Shown here one piece after another: positions 36,682 to 46,147 of a DNA stretch of 64,000 nt. The number at the start of each line of letters is the position of its first letter. Position 1 is the stretch's first letter. The stretch is taken from the NCBI GenBank assembly GCA_044226045.1, contig JBGAHR010000012.1, forward strand, positions 33,556 to 97,555. Direction: 5' to 3'. The stretch comes from Endoryza sp044226045 (GTDB lineage: Bacteria > Bacteroidota > Bacteroidia > Chitinophagales > Chitinophagaceae). The notes beneath the pieces are model-generated. The model was not told the DNA's origin and did not search any database. It saw nothing but the letters and a program-made list of their open reading frames with translations. The translations under genes were made by a program, and so were the position numbers.

Positions 36682-38109
36682 TTATTGGATCGACAATATC
36701 CCGAAGCCGTTCAGTCCGCCGAGGAAAACGCGGTTCCCATCCAGATCAAAACAACGGTCGAACACAGGGGTATATTTGGAGTTGGCATAATCTGCCAGCA
36801 ACTCTTTTTGAAATGATCCATCTGGTTGTAAGCGGACAAGCACCAAGCCATTCTTGGAAGCATTGCCCGAAAATGCCTGTACATTGTCGGTTTGAACGGA
36901 GAGGTTCTGTTTGTTATCGTTATACACCAGGTACAGGTTGTCGGCTTTTACCAGGCTGAACAAAGAGGTGGGACCGTTTAAATCCGAGCGTCGTGCAATG
37001 CGGGTTGCCGCTTGCTGTTCTCCTTTGGTATTTAACCGGAAGCAGATAATATCGTTTGCCCTCCAGTAGTTGGCAGAAGTACCTATTACGTATTGCTGTT
37101 GTTCCGCCACCAGCAACATATCTCCCGAGGAAGTATAATGGATTTTCTTCAGGCTAACCGGTATATCATCATCCCGCTTCATTTTGGCGTCGGGATACAA
37201 CGATTCAAGGGAAAGTAATACAGGCTCTGAGAAGCTGAGCTTATCCAGGTCCATCCTGGCCAGGAATAATTTCCTTCCTGCTAAAGAACCTGCCTTCTGT
37301 TCAGGCGGGAATGCTGTTCCGGAAATAAATACAGCTCCTTTTCCATCACCCACAAAATTCAATCCGCCAGGCTGGTATCCGGTTATTGAAAAATTACCCA
37401 ATCTGGTCTGCTGATGGTTTTGAAAGACCTGTACTTCAAAAACCGGGTCACGGCCTTTCATAGCTGCCATGGCGTTCTTGTATTTTTTGGACACAAATAC
37501 TGCCTGCCCCGCATCGCTTACAAAAACACTTTCCATGATGGATGCGGAATAACTCACCGCATAAGTAGATTTATTAACCAGGGCTCCTGTACCCGTTGCA
37601 TACACCTCGAAGTTCCAGTCGGTACTGTTCTCCTTCTTATTGAAGGTGGTTGTAAACACCATTACAAACGACCGGTTATCCGAGTATAAATAGGAAAGTT
37701 GTGAAAACTTATTTCCGGGTAAAGGAGTCAGCCCTTCCTGGCTACGGGCGATGATCTTTTGATCCTGCACGGTCAATAATGATACCTGGTGATCACGATC
37801 GACCCGGCTTTGATTGACCCTGCACCATCCTTCCTTAACGGGTAATACCAGGAAAGTTTCTTCGCCCGGAAGGTTACTGAATTCTGTCAGGAGTTCTTTT
37901 TGATTGAGCTCTTTTCCAAAACGAATTAACCGGGTATTACCTCCCTGACTGGAAACGGCAGTAAGCAGGTTGCCATCCTGTTCCGCCCCAAAAAAATAAG
38001 CGGCTTTATCTTCCGGCTGTTCCAACCATTGAACCTTTACATTGTTAAGTTGGGCATGGCTCCAAAAAGAAGCAGCCAGCATCGCGAGACAAATAAATAT
38101 CACTTTCAT
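36682..38109 (-). CDS. Secreted protein of unknown function
   Basis: An exported protein of 475 residues with signal peptide (MKVIFICLAMLAASFWSHAQ). The mature part is beta-rich with recurring blade-like strands (FLVLPVKEGWCRVNQ, GKGAVFISGTAFP, RVFLGGLNGFGILSIQ), compatible with a beta-propeller, but no Kelch, WD or NHL signature is clear. No catalytic residues are recognisable. It may be periplasmic or surface bound. Its own terminator follows. Confidence 0.65.
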   Translation of the reverse strand: MKVIFICLAMLAASFWSHAQLNNVKVQWLEQPEDKAAYFFGAEQDGNLLTAVSSQGGNTRLIRFGKELNQKELLTEFSNLPGEETFLVLPVKEGWCRVNQSRVDRDHQVSLLTVQDQKIIARSQEGLTPLPGNKFSQLSYLYSDNRSFVMVFTTTFNKKENSTDWNFEVYATGTGALVNKSTYAVSYSASIMESVFVSDAGQAVFVSKKYKNAMAAMKGRDPVFEVQVFQNHQQTRLGNFSITGYQPGGLNFVGDGKGAVFISGTAFPPEQKAGSLAGRKLFLARMDLDKLSFSEPVLLSLESLYPDAKMKRDDDIPVSLKKIHYTSSGDMLLVAEQQQYVIGTSANYWRANDIICFRLNTKGEQQAATRIARRSDLNGPTSLFSLVKADNLYLVYNDNKQNLSVQTDNVQAFSGNASKNGLVLVRLQPDGSFQKELLADYANSKYTPVFDRCFDLDGNRVFLGGLNGFGILSIQ

Positions 38110-38112
38110 ACA

Positions 38113-38455
38113 GGGCGCGAAGTACGCGAATTATACGAATTATGCAAATTTGAGAGCGCTGAAGGCGCTGAACGCTGAGGACGCAGAAGGCTCTGAGGAC
38201 GCAGAAGGCGCTGAGTGAATTGCTGCTCCCACTCCCGCTCCCGCTTGCGCTCGCGCTCCGCCTTTCCCCTTCCACTTCTGTTTCTCTGTTCGTTTCTGTT
38301 TCTCTTTCTGTTTCCCTTTTCTTTTTCTCTTTCCCGTTTCTCTTTCTGTTTTCTCTTTCCGTTCCTCTTTCCCTTTCCGTTTCCGTTTCTCTTTCTGTTT
38401 CTGTTTCCGCTCCCGCTCCCGCTCCCACTCCCGCTTGCGTTTACGCCATATGCTC
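38113..38455. repeat. Mosaic of short tandem repeats between divergent genes
   Basis: Along the plus strand: AATTATACGAATTATGC units, GCGCTGAAGGCGCTGA and GAGGACGCAGAAGG units, CTCCCACTCCCGCTCC units, a long TTTCTGTTTCCC/TTTCTC run, and again CTCCCGCTCCCGC. These are the same families as at 14178-14525, on the opposite strand and in a different order. Open frames through the block on both strands are artefacts. It lies between the start codons of a secreted protein and a TonB receptor, where promoters would be expected. Confidence 0.87.
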
Positions 38456-38536
38456 AACTTTTTTTCCCGAAAATGAACAAAAGATTAAACCTTTTCTGCC
38501 TTTCAAATGTTTTTACTGCCACAAAACAGACTCTTC

Positions 38537-40999
38537 ATGTACCTCATGGCCGCCAGGAAAACCATTGTATTTTTATTCCTATCGCTGTTTGCTGTATTGC
38601 CCTTACTTGCCCAAAACGGAAGGGTGTCGGGGACTGTACTCGACAAAAACACCCAGAAACCCTTATCAAATGTGTCTGTTACCCTGGCTGGAACAAACAG
38701 GGGAACCCTGACCGACAGCAACGGTACTTTTCGATTAACCGCCCTGGAACCACAAACCTATACCATTGAATTTTCTTTGATCGGATACCGGTCAAAAAGT
38801 CTTTATAACATCGTTATCAATGCCGGAAATGAAAACAACCTCAATATTGAACTGGAGCCGGAGGCCAGTTCACTCACGGAAGTAACAGTGAAAGCCAATA
38901 AAAAATCCGTAAGAGCCGCTACGATTGAAACCCCGCTGAGCGTACAAAAACTCACTGCCGAAGAGATTAAAGTCAACCCCGGCGGAAACTTCGATATCAG
39001 TAAAGTCATACAAACACTGCCGGGTGTAGGCGGTGGTCAAAGTGGTGGCGGGTTTCGAAATGATATTATTATAAGAGGCGGTGCTCCGAATGAAAATGTG
39101 TTTTACCTCGATGGAATTGAAATACCTGTATTGAATCATTTTCAAACCCAGGGTAGTGCCGGTGGTCCCCAGGGTATTTTAAACGTCTCTTTTATTGAGG
39201 AAGTCAAGCTGAGCACTTCCGCTTTCGATGCCCGTTATGACAATGCGGTGAGTTCGGTGTTTCAGTTCAAACAAAAGAATGGCAACCCCAACAGGCTACA
39301 GGGCAATTTCAGGCTCAGCGCCACCGAAGTGGCGGCGACTCTCGAAGGGCCTCTCAGTAAATCGAAGAAAACCACCTTCCTTGCTTCCGTAAGAAGATCC
39401 TATTTACAATTACTCTTCTCAGTTATCGATCTGCCGATCCGTCCCAACTATTGGGATTTTCAAACAAAGATCACGCAGCAGCTTGACAAAAAAACTACCC
39501 TTTCCTTCATCGGGCTGGGTGCAATTGATGAGTTCTCCTTTGCCACCATCAAAAACGCAAGCCCGGAAAAACTGTATGTCTTAAATGCAAATCCCCTGAT
39601 CAATCAATGGAACTACACGGCTGGCATTTCGCTGAAACGCCTCATCCGGAATGGCTATCTGAATGCCGCGCTCAGCAGAAACAGTTTCGATAACGATATT
39701 GAACAATTTGAAGACAACAAAACCCAGTTGCCTTCTCAACAGACACTATCCTATCGTTCCAACGAAACCGAAAACAAATTCAGGTTCGATGTCAACCAGT
39801 CGCGCAATGGCTGGAAATGGGCTTATGGATTCATGGCGCAACTGGCGGAATTCGATAACAGTACCTATAAAGTATTGCGAAAAGAATTACGAGACTCCAG
39901 TGGCAACCTGGTACAGCCTGCCACTATTATCAATTTCAACAGTCCCCTGGATAATTTCTGGAAAGCCGGTCTGTTCCTGCAGGTCAGCAAAAGATTTTTC
40001 GACAACCGCCTTGGCGTAAGTGCCGGGCTGAGATCGGATGTCAATACGTTCACAGAGGATGGCATGAACGCTTTCAAAACCCTCTCCCCTCGCCTGGCCT
40101 TGAGTTATGTGCTGGCCGACCAATGGACAGTAAACGCCTCTGTCGGCCGTTACTACAAACTTCCTCCTTATACCATTCTCGGATTCGCTGAAAATAATGG
40201 CGTGCTCGTTAATAAAAACAGCCAATACCTCCGGAGTGACCATTTCACGGCTGGTGTTGAATACCTTCCCAATGACGGATTGAGAGTAACGCTGGAAGGA
40301 TTCTATAAAAAATATGCGAATGTGCCTGTATCGGTAAGAGACGGTATCTCCCTATCCAATCTCGGCGGTGATTTCAATGTCCTGGGTAATGAAGCGGTCA
40401 CCACCAATGGGCTTGGAAAAACCTATGGCTTTGAATTCTTCGTTCAGCAAAAACTCAGCAAACGATTCTTCGGTATCCTTTCCTACACGTACTACAGGAG
40501 CGAATACAGCGGTGTCGATAAAAAATACATTCCAAGCAGTTGGGACAATCGCCATTTACTCAGCCTGACCTGGGGGTACAAGTTCAGGGGTAATTGGGAG
40601 TTGGGGCTTAAGTTCCGTTACCAGGGTGGTGCTCCTTATACACCCTATGATGATATTGCCTCTCGTCTCAATTATCTCAGCCTGGGACAAGGTATACTGG
40701 ATTATTCCAGGCTAAATACACTTCGATTATCCGGTTTCAACAGCAGCGACATCAGGATTGACAAGAAATGGAACTTTAAAAGAACGACGCTTGATCTTTT
40801 CCTGGATATCACCAACTGGTACCGGGCGAAAGGAGTGGCTTCTCCCAGTTATACTTTCAAAAGAAATGAAACCAATACTGCTTTTCTGACTACCAATGGA
40901 TCCGCCATTCGTCCTGATGGAAGCAACGCCATTCCCATTCTGCTGGCCAATGACGATGCCAACTTCACACCAACTATTGGATTGATCATTGAATTTTAA
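38537..40999 (+). CDS. TonB-dependent receptor with carboxypeptidase-regulatory domain
   Basis: An outer-membrane receptor of 820 residues. A signal peptide (KTIVFLFLSLFAVLPLLAQ) is followed by a regulatory-like beta domain (GRVSGTVLDKNTQKPLSNVSVTL), a plug with DIIIRGGAPNENVFYLDGIEIP, and a barrel ending in the terminal Phe (GLIIEF). It lacks a SusD partner, so it more likely takes up a small ligand such as a siderophore, cofactor or peptide than a large glycan. ATG 38537 or 38546 gives a normal signal peptide; the frame is open 30 bases further up. Confidence 0.9.
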   Translation: MYLMAARKTIVFLFLSLFAVLPLLAQNGRVSGTVLDKNTQKPLSNVSVTLAGTNRGTLTDSNGTFRLTALEPQTYTIEFSLIGYRSKSLYNIVINAGNENNLNIELEPEASSLTEVTVKANKKSVRAATIETPLSVQKLTAEEIKVNPGGNFDISKVIQTLPGVGGGQSGGGFRNDIIIRGGAPNENVFYLDGIEIPVLNHFQTQGSAGGPQGILNVSFIEEVKLSTSAFDARYDNAVSSVFQFKQKNGNPNRLQGNFRLSATEVAATLEGPLSKSKKTTFLASVRRSYLQLLFSVIDLPIRPNYWDFQTKITQQLDKKTTLSFIGLGAIDEFSFATIKNASPEKLYVLNANPLINQWNYTAGISLKRLIRNGYLNAALSRNSFDNDIEQFEDNKTQLPSQQTLSYRSNETENKFRFDVNQSRNGWKWAYGFMAQLAEFDNSTYKVLRKELRDSSGNLVQPATIINFNSPLDNFWKAGLFLQVSKRFFDNRLGVSAGLRSDVNTFTEDGMNAFKTLSPRLALSYVLADQWTVNASVGRYYKLPPYTILGFAENNGVLVNKNSQYLRSDHFTAGVEYLPNDGLRVTLEGFYKKYANVPVSVRDGISLSNLGGDFNVLGNEAVTTNGLGKTYGFEFFVQQKLSKRFFGILSYTYYRSEYSGVDKKYIPSSWDNRHLLSLTWGYKFRGNWELGLKFRYQGGAPYTPYDDIASRLNYLSLGQGILDYSRLNTLRLSGFNSSDIRIDKKWNFKRTTLDLFLDITNWYRAKGVASPSYTFKRNETNTAFLTTNGSAIRPDGSNAIPILLANDDANFTPTIGLIIEF

Positions 41000-41029
41000 A
41001 GTACTGTTAGCGCTTCCAGCATCCGGCTC

Positions 41030-42046
41030 TCAGAAACGACTGATGGGAACACTAACAACTTTAAAAGGAAGCACAGGAGCTGTGTTCAATTTTCCATCTG
41101 CATCATCAATGATATGATTTAGCTGACTGTTCACGGTATATAATCTGTTGTTGAGTACTGCTGAGGCAGTCGGTCGATCATATACCTGGTTACCTTCCAG
41201 GTGAAGTTTTAAGTCCGCGGTCAGGAAATCGGGCGAAAAGGTGGCGGTGATGATAGCACCAGCTTTCGAAAATACGTTCACCATAAACAGTTTACTACCG
41301 TAAAAGAACATTCCATCGGATCCGGCAAATGCTTTCACGGCCTTATCCCCTTTCAATTGAATTTCCCTGACACTTTTAGTCCGGATATCTATGCGTACGA
41401 GTCTTCCATCACCGGCATCCAATCTGTCCATGACGGACGCAATCAGGTATTTACCATCGGGAGTAATCGTCAATCCATTTAAATCAAACGGCTGGTCCGG
41501 TGCCGGATTTGATAATAATTCGTTCTCTACAAAAACTGACACATCATTTCGATCCGAACGGGTGGTATAAATCTGCGGACCGAATGTGTTGGAAACGTAA
41601 ACATTGCCACTGGCGTCGATCGTCACTTCATTAAAGAATACGCCATCAACATACTTCTCCGGAATTGTTTTCAGTAGTTTACCAGTCGTCAGATCAAACA
41701 ACTTCAAATTACTTCCCGGATTACCAGTCTCCGTCTTGAAATTGAAATTGGCCACCCACAGTCTGTTGTTCACTTTATCAACCGCCATGCCGACGGCGAT
41801 TGACATCCCATTCTCACCGGCCTTGCTGAAATAGCTAACTTGTTGGCGGCTGTCAATTTTTTGCAAACTGCCATCACCAAAACCACCGACCAGCAGGCTC
41901 CCATCGGGCAGCGCGACTATTCCTTCGGGGAATAATTTGTCTCCCAGGAGATCGATATACCTGGCATCTTTTTGTTGTTGTGCATGGCTTTGTGATAAAG
42001 CAACCAGTGCAAAAAGGGAAAAAACGATAAGAAAATACTTTTTCAT
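41030..42046 (-). CDS. Secreted SMP-30/gluconolactonase-like beta-propeller protein
   Basis: An exported protein of 338 residues with signal peptide (YFLIVFSLFALVALSQSHA). Six-bladed propeller repeats of the SMP-30/LRE type are seen: LFPEGIVALPDGSLLVGGF, VGMAVDKVNNRLWVANF, FNEVTIDASGNVYVSNTFG and LNGLTITPDGKYLIAS. The Glu/Asn/Asp pattern in FPEGI, FNEVTI and NGLTI resembles the metal site of lactonases, so hydrolysis of a lactone is possible. ATG 42046 is used; the frame extends upstream without signal. A Crp/Fnr gene lies upstream on the same strand. Confidence 0.82.
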   Translation of the reverse strand: MKKYFLIVFSLFALVALSQSHAQQQKDARYIDLLGDKLFPEGIVALPDGSLLVGGFGDGSLQKIDSRQQVSYFSKAGENGMSIAVGMAVDKVNNRLWVANFNFKTETGNPGSNLKLFDLTTGKLLKTIPEKYVDGVFFNEVTIDASGNVYVSNTFGPQIYTTRSDRNDVSVFVENELLSNPAPDQPFDLNGLTITPDGKYLIASVMDRLDAGDGRLVRIDIRTKSVREIQLKGDKAVKAFAGSDGMFFYGSKLFMVNVFSKAGAIITATFSPDFLTADLKLHLEGNQVYDRPTASAVLNNRLYTVNSQLNHIIDDADGKLNTAPVLPFKVVSVPISRF

Positions 42047-42353
42047 AACAGTCCTTTTAAATTTTAATGTTTTAATGAGGAAGAAACAGGTTGCAATGTT
42101 TTCTGCCGACATCCCGATTCAAATCAAGTAGCGAATATTCAATACTGTTTGATTCAGCCACCAGCATCCATTGCCCCACAAATATGCATTCCCGGAAGGC
42201 CCTGTTCCAATGAAGTTGTTTAATAAATCAGTATGAACCGGTTCAATAAAATTTGTTGAACTGGTTCAACTTTTCCGGGAACTAACAAAAGGGGAACTGT
42301 GTACGAATTATATTTCCATTGAACTCATCTCCGGTCAGGCAGGCGGTATAGTT

Positions 42354-42950
42354 CTATTTCCGATTTGTTTTCTGATTTCTGATCTTGGACAAAAACTCAG
42401 TGGTCATATTCAGATAGGAAGCGATTGCATACTGGGGGAATCGCTGGACAATATGGGGATATTTTAAAGAAAAATGTGTGTACCGTTCTTCTGCAGAAAG
42501 AGTGAGGTTATCTATCAACCTTCGCTGATAAAACGCCAATCCTCGCTCGGCCATTATCCGGAAAACGGTGTCGAACCGATGGTTTTCTTTCTTTAGTTGC
42601 TGTTCGCTTTCAAAGTCTATTTGAAGGAGTATGCTGTCTTCCACTGCCACCACAAACATGGTAGCCGGTTGTTGAAAAATATAACTGTTATAGTCAGTAA
42701 TCCACCAGTCTTCAATGGCAAAGGAAATGGTATGCTCACTACCCTCTTCACCGGTTACAAAAGACCGAAGAGCTCCCTGCTGTACATAGTACCGGCTCCT
42801 GGCGACAAAATTTGGTTGAACGATGTATTGCCTTTTCTTAACATGGATTGTCTTGAAAAAACTACAGAAATACTCAATTTCTGTCTCATTGAGTATCTCA
42901 AACTTCGAGAGAAAGTGGTGCAGCGGATTGGCTTTTCCTGAATGGGTCAT
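42354..42950 (-). CDS. Crp/Fnr-family transcriptional regulator
   Basis: A regulator of 198 residues. Residues 15-120 form a cyclic-nucleotide-binding-like beta-roll (YIVQPNFVARSRYYVQQGALRSF...), and the C-terminal part ends with the recognition region YAIASYLNMTTEFLSKIRNQK seen in the many Bacteroidota Crp-like proteins. No FNR-type cysteine cluster is present, and the usual cAMP-binding Arg is not obvious. It may act on the SMP-30-like gene just downstream, which is inference from position. Confidence 0.85.
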   Translation of the reverse strand: MTHSGKANPLHHFLSKFEILNETEIEYFCSFFKTIHVKKRQYIVQPNFVARSRYYVQQGALRSFVTGEEGSEHTISFAIEDWWITDYNSYIFQQPATMFVVAVEDSILLQIDFESEQQLKKENHRFDTVFRIMAERGLAFYQRRLIDNLTLSAEERYTHFSLKYPHIVQRFPQYAIASYLNMTTEFLSKIRNQKTNRK

Positions 42951-43154
42951 CTGAATTATTTTCCCTGTTCGGAAATTACCAACTTTTCATTTCCCAACCT
43001 GAAAATCAACTGGCATTTAATGGATGCTGCGGCAGGCAGCTACAGGAAACTGACTTACGGACGGTATTCATCGTTTTTAAACCTGAAAGAAATATCGGGC
43101 ATTACTAACGAAGGAAAATTGTTTGGTCTAATCACAGGAAACCTCTCACAAACT

Positions 43155-44123
43155 TCAACGGGCAGCCGCACGGGTAAGCCGGTCATTAATGGCCACTCCC
43201 AATCCAGTTTCCGGCAGTCGTTGCGCCAGGATCACATCAAACCCCTGCTGGTCCATTTCATGGAGCGTTGCATACAATCTGCTGGCAGCGATCTCGTGGC
43301 TGCCTTCTTCACTTAGCAACCATTGGTCGGATCTGGGTGCGAAGTCGGCATATTGATCAAACCCGATCAATCCAACCCGGCGATCCTGGTACTGTTGATA
43401 TTCCTGTTGAAGGTCATCACAAAGAATGAATGGGGTATGGGGCTGATAGTGCGCTTTCATCATTCCCGGAGCCAGTATCTTCTTCTGCAGGTTTACCTTC
43501 ACCGGCCCCATCACTTTCTCAATCTCTTCTCTTGAAATAGCTCCCTGGCGATAAAGCGTGAGCACACCGCCTGGAAAACCCACAATGGTGGATTCTATCC
43601 CCGCGGTGCAGCTGCCTCCATCGAGAATGTATTTTATTTTTCCATCCAGCATTCTTCGCACATGCTCCGCCGTAGTAGGACTGATATATCCGAAGGGATT
43701 GGCACTCGGCGCGGCAAGGGGTAACTGTAAATTGGAAAGCAATTGCAAAGTCAACGGATGGCGGGGAATCCGGATAGCCAGGTCTGGCAGGCCGGCCGTT
43801 ACCAGGTCAGGAACAATTTTCTTTTTAGGTAAAAGCAAGGTCAGTGGACCCGGAGAAAAATGAGATAATAAGGTATACGCTGCCGCAGGCACTGATTCGC
43901 AATAATCCGGTAACTGATCTGCCGAAGCCACATGCAGGATCAACGGATTCGAAAAAGGCCGGTTCTTGACCAGGTATATCTTTCTGACCGCCTCCTCATT
44001 CAGTGCATTCCCCGCGAGGCCATACACGGTTTCAGTCGGAATGGCCACCAGCTCGCCTTCTCTTAAGAGCTGAGCGGCCTGGTTGATATCAGTCCCAACA
44101 ACGGTCTTTTGCACTGCATCCAT
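43155..44123 (-). CDS. Threonylcarbamoyl-AMP synthase, Sua5 type
   Basis: Makes L-threonylcarbamoyladenylate from Thr, bicarbonate and ATP for the t6A37 modification of tRNAs. The protein has 322 residues: a YrdC/TsaC domain (LVAIPTETVYGLAGNA near 30-45, KNRPFSNPLILHV, and PSANPFGYISPTTAEHV) and a C-terminal Sua5 domain of about 110 residues, linked by the PGMMKAHYQPHTPF segment. This is the long Sua5 form, not the short E. coli TsaC form. Cytoplasmic and essential in many bacteria. The 204 bases upstream of its 3' end to the Crp gene show no gene. Confidence 0.95.
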   Translation of the reverse strand: MDAVQKTVVGTDINQAAQLLREGELVAIPTETVYGLAGNALNEEAVRKIYLVKNRPFSNPLILHVASADQLPDYCESVPAAAYTLLSHFSPGPLTLLLPKKKIVPDLVTAGLPDLAIRIPRHPLTLQLLSNLQLPLAAPSANPFGYISPTTAEHVRRMLDGKIKYILDGGSCTAGIESTIVGFPGGVLTLYRQGAISREEIEKVMGPVKVNLQKKILAPGMMKAHYQPHTPFILCDDLQQEYQQYQDRRVGLIGFDQYADFAPRSDQWLLSEEGSHEIAASRLYATLHEMDQQGFDVILAQRLPETGLGVAINDRLTRAAAR

Positions 44124-44218
44124 AATATTTCTTTGATCAACTGCAAAATTAGCTGCTCACGGGCAAAATACCATGTTGTTGACTGTAGGAGATCAACCCA
44201 CGCTTTTGGATGGATCCC

Positions 44219-45040
44219 TCAGTTTCGTAAGCCATTTGATCGCAGGTATTGAATCAACTGAAGAGGATGATCAGTTTGCAAACCCCTGAAGCCTTTGTCA
44301 ATGGCTTGTTGCCAGATAGCAGGCGATTCATCTTTACCTTGAATATCCGGCCATACCGGAACCCGGAGGGACAAGGCCATCGCAATCATCTCAGGGGTGT
44401 AATCTTTCCAACCCCCATCAAGCAGGTCGGGTTTTCTGTTGCCAATAAAGTCCTTCAATTGGTCGGGATTGGAAATGCCTCGGGGTAAACTGATCATCAA
44501 GGGCATTTGGCTGTCCACCTTTCGCCAGTCCTGGTATTGTGCTGCTGAATTGATATATACCAGGACCTGCCGCTGCATGTCGTATTTTTTTAATAATTCA
44601 AGGGTAGCTTCGGCGGAAGCATCTTTGAAATCAATATAGATATAAATCTTCCCTTTACAGAGTTGCAAAATCTGTTCTAATGTAGGGATCCGGTAAATCG
44701 TCTTATCGAGACTGTCATTGGCTTTTACTTGTAATGCCATGACTTCCTCCCCGGTCATCTCTTTTATCATTCCATTTGCGCCCGTCGTACGATCAACCGT
44801 TGCATCGTGCAGGCTCATCAATTTACCATCCTTTGTGGTGCGCAAATCTATTTCCACATAATCTGCTCCGTCTTCGATCGCCTGCTGATAGGCCTGTAGC
44901 GTGTTCTCCGGATAATGAAGATGTGACCCTCTATGCGCAATAACCGTAAAGGAATGCCTGGCCCGAGGAATAGTATTGGGTTGGGTGAAAGCCAGATTCG
45001 CCCAGCTTATGCAAACGAATATTGCTATAAACAACCTCAT
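44219..45040 (-). CDS. Secreted glycerophosphodiester phosphodiesterase
   Basis: A GDPD-family TIM barrel of 273 residues with a signal peptide (residues 1-19, ending LAFTQ). The catalytic block VIAHRGSHLHYPENTLQAY carries the two active His and Glu/Asp ligands with DYVEIDLRTTKDGKLMSLHD. It would split glycerophosphodiesters from phospholipid headgroups to glycerol-3-phosphate and an alcohol in the periplasm. Full length. It is divergent from the metallo-beta-lactamase gene. Confidence 0.93.
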   Translation of the reverse strand: MRLFIAIFVCISWANLAFTQPNTIPRARHSFTVIAHRGSHLHYPENTLQAYQQAIEDGADYVEIDLRTTKDGKLMSLHDATVDRTTGANGMIKEMTGEEVMALQVKANDSLDKTIYRIPTLEQILQLCKGKIYIYIDFKDASAEATLELLKKYDMQRQVLVYINSAAQYQDWRKVDSQMPLMISLPRGISNPDQLKDFIGNRKPDLLDGGWKDYTPEMIAMALSLRVPVWPDIQGKDESPAIWQQAIDKGFRGLQTDHPLQLIQYLRSNGLRN

Positions 45041-45204
45041 AGACTCATATTTAATTAATGAAGAATGAATAGCGATGAAGATTCCTTTCGAAATACAGCA
45101 TCAATCTCGCGAAACGCAAAGTCAATTACTTCGACCCACAATCCCAACTGTAAAAGGTTATGATAATATGATTTTTTTAAGACCAGCTGTAACAGGCATT
45201 GCTA

Positions 45205-45212
45205 TATATTTG
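45205..45212 (+). promoter_or_regulatory. Bacteroidota-type -7 box before the beta-lactamase gene
   Basis: TATATTTG matches the TAnnTTTG -7 element of Bacteroidota promoters and lies 25 bases before the start codon of the metallo-beta-lactamase gene. A TTG -33 element at the expected spacing is not evident, so this is a partial match only. Confidence 0.4.
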
Positions 45213-45237
45213 GGGATAAGCACAATTCAGAAAAAGA

Positions 45238-45969
45238 ATGAACAAAATACTTGCAATCCTTGCCATCGTCTTTACTTTCCAAAGTCTATCAGGACAAACC
45301 AGTGATCCCAAACTCAAGATATCCCTACTAACCGGAGACTTCTACATATATACAACCTACAACACCTACCAAAATTCCAAAGTGCCTGCCAACGGCATGT
45401 ATCTGGTGACAAAAAAAGGAGTGGTTCTATTTGACACGCCCTGGGACACCACTCAGTTCCAGCCATTGCTTGATAGTATCTGGTACAGGCATCACCAAAA
45501 AGTGATCCTTTGTTTAGCCACTCATTGGCATGGAGACAGAACCGAGGGACTCGAATATTACCGTAGCCAGGGAATAAAAACCTATACAACGGTTCTTACC
45601 GATGAATGGAGTAAAAAAAACGGGCACAAAAGAGCTGAATTCCTGATTGCCAAAGACAGCGTATTCCGTTTCGATCAATACTCATTCGAAACCTATTACC
45701 CCGGAGAAGGTCATACAGCGGATAATATCATCGTCTGGTTTAAAAAAGAAAAGATTCTCTACGGAGGTTGCCTTATCAAAGGCGCCGATGATGAATCGTT
45801 AGGATACCTTGGAGATGCAAACGTGAAAGCCTATGCACAGACGCTTAAAAATGTTCAACGCAAATGTGCTGATCCCAAATTCATCATCGTTTCGCACAGC
45901 GACTGGAACAACCTTAATTCATTAAAGCATTCGATTGAGATGGCTGAGGAGCTGAAGAAAAAGAAATGA
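45238..45969 (+). CDS. Subclass B1 metallo-beta-lactamase
   Basis: An exported zinc beta-lactamase of 243 residues with a signal peptide (MNKILAILAIVFTFQSLSGQ). All B1 zinc ligands are present: His96, His98 and Asp100 in THWHGDRTEG, His159 in GEGHTADNIIVW, Cys178 in GGCLIKG and His220 in IVSHSDW. The NIVVW-like and GGCLxK blocks match the CfiA/BlaB/IND style of Bacteroidota enzymes. Such enzymes hydrolyse penicillins, cephalosporins and carbapenems in the periplasm; activity and spectrum of this one are not known. The usual Lys of the GGCxxK motif is kept (Lys181). No mobile element borders it, so it looks chromosomal and intrinsic. A near-identical 3' fragment lies at 59.4 kb. Confidence 0.93.
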   Translation: MNKILAILAIVFTFQSLSGQTSDPKLKISLLTGDFYIYTTYNTYQNSKVPANGMYLVTKKGVVLFDTPWDTTQFQPLLDSIWYRHHQKVILCLATHWHGDRTEGLEYYRSQGIKTYTTVLTDEWSKKNGHKRAEFLIAKDSVFRFDQYSFETYYPGEGHTADNIIVWFKKEKILYGGCLIKGADDESLGYLGDANVKAYAQTLKNVQRKCADPKFIIVSHSDWNNLNSLKHSIEMAEELKKKK

Positions 45970-46019
45970 ATTCGTTCGAAAAGAATTTATCTATCCAAAT
46001 TACTGAAACAATCACCTTA

Positions 46020-46147
46020 TCAGGCTCCTGCTACTATTATCTTCCAGTCACCTTTTCCTACCGACAATTCATCGTAATTCCGGTTTAGATGCCTGTAATC
46101 AGCAGGACAATAAAGCGCCTTATTGATAGAATACGACCAAATGCTTA
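46020..46147 (-). pseudogene. Possible remnant of an unknown gene
   Basis: After the stop of the gene at 46145 the minus strand in another frame reads a coding-like C-terminus containing NKALYCPADYRHLNRNYDE and SVGKGDWKIIVAG before a TGA at 46020. No start codon or Shine-Dalgarno is found. It may be the last 40 residues of a lost gene or chance; I do not recognise it. Confidence 0.3.

Noticed and set aside
38215..38769. Plus-strand proteins of 160-185 residues over the TTTCTG repeat
   Set aside because: Low-complexity Phe/Leu/Ser/Pro strings produced by repeat period, overlapping the start of the TonB receptor in other frames.
42942..43316. Plus-strand frame between the Crp and Sua5 genes
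   Set aside because: Half of it overlaps the 3' end of the Sua5 gene antisense, and the free part shows no family signal.
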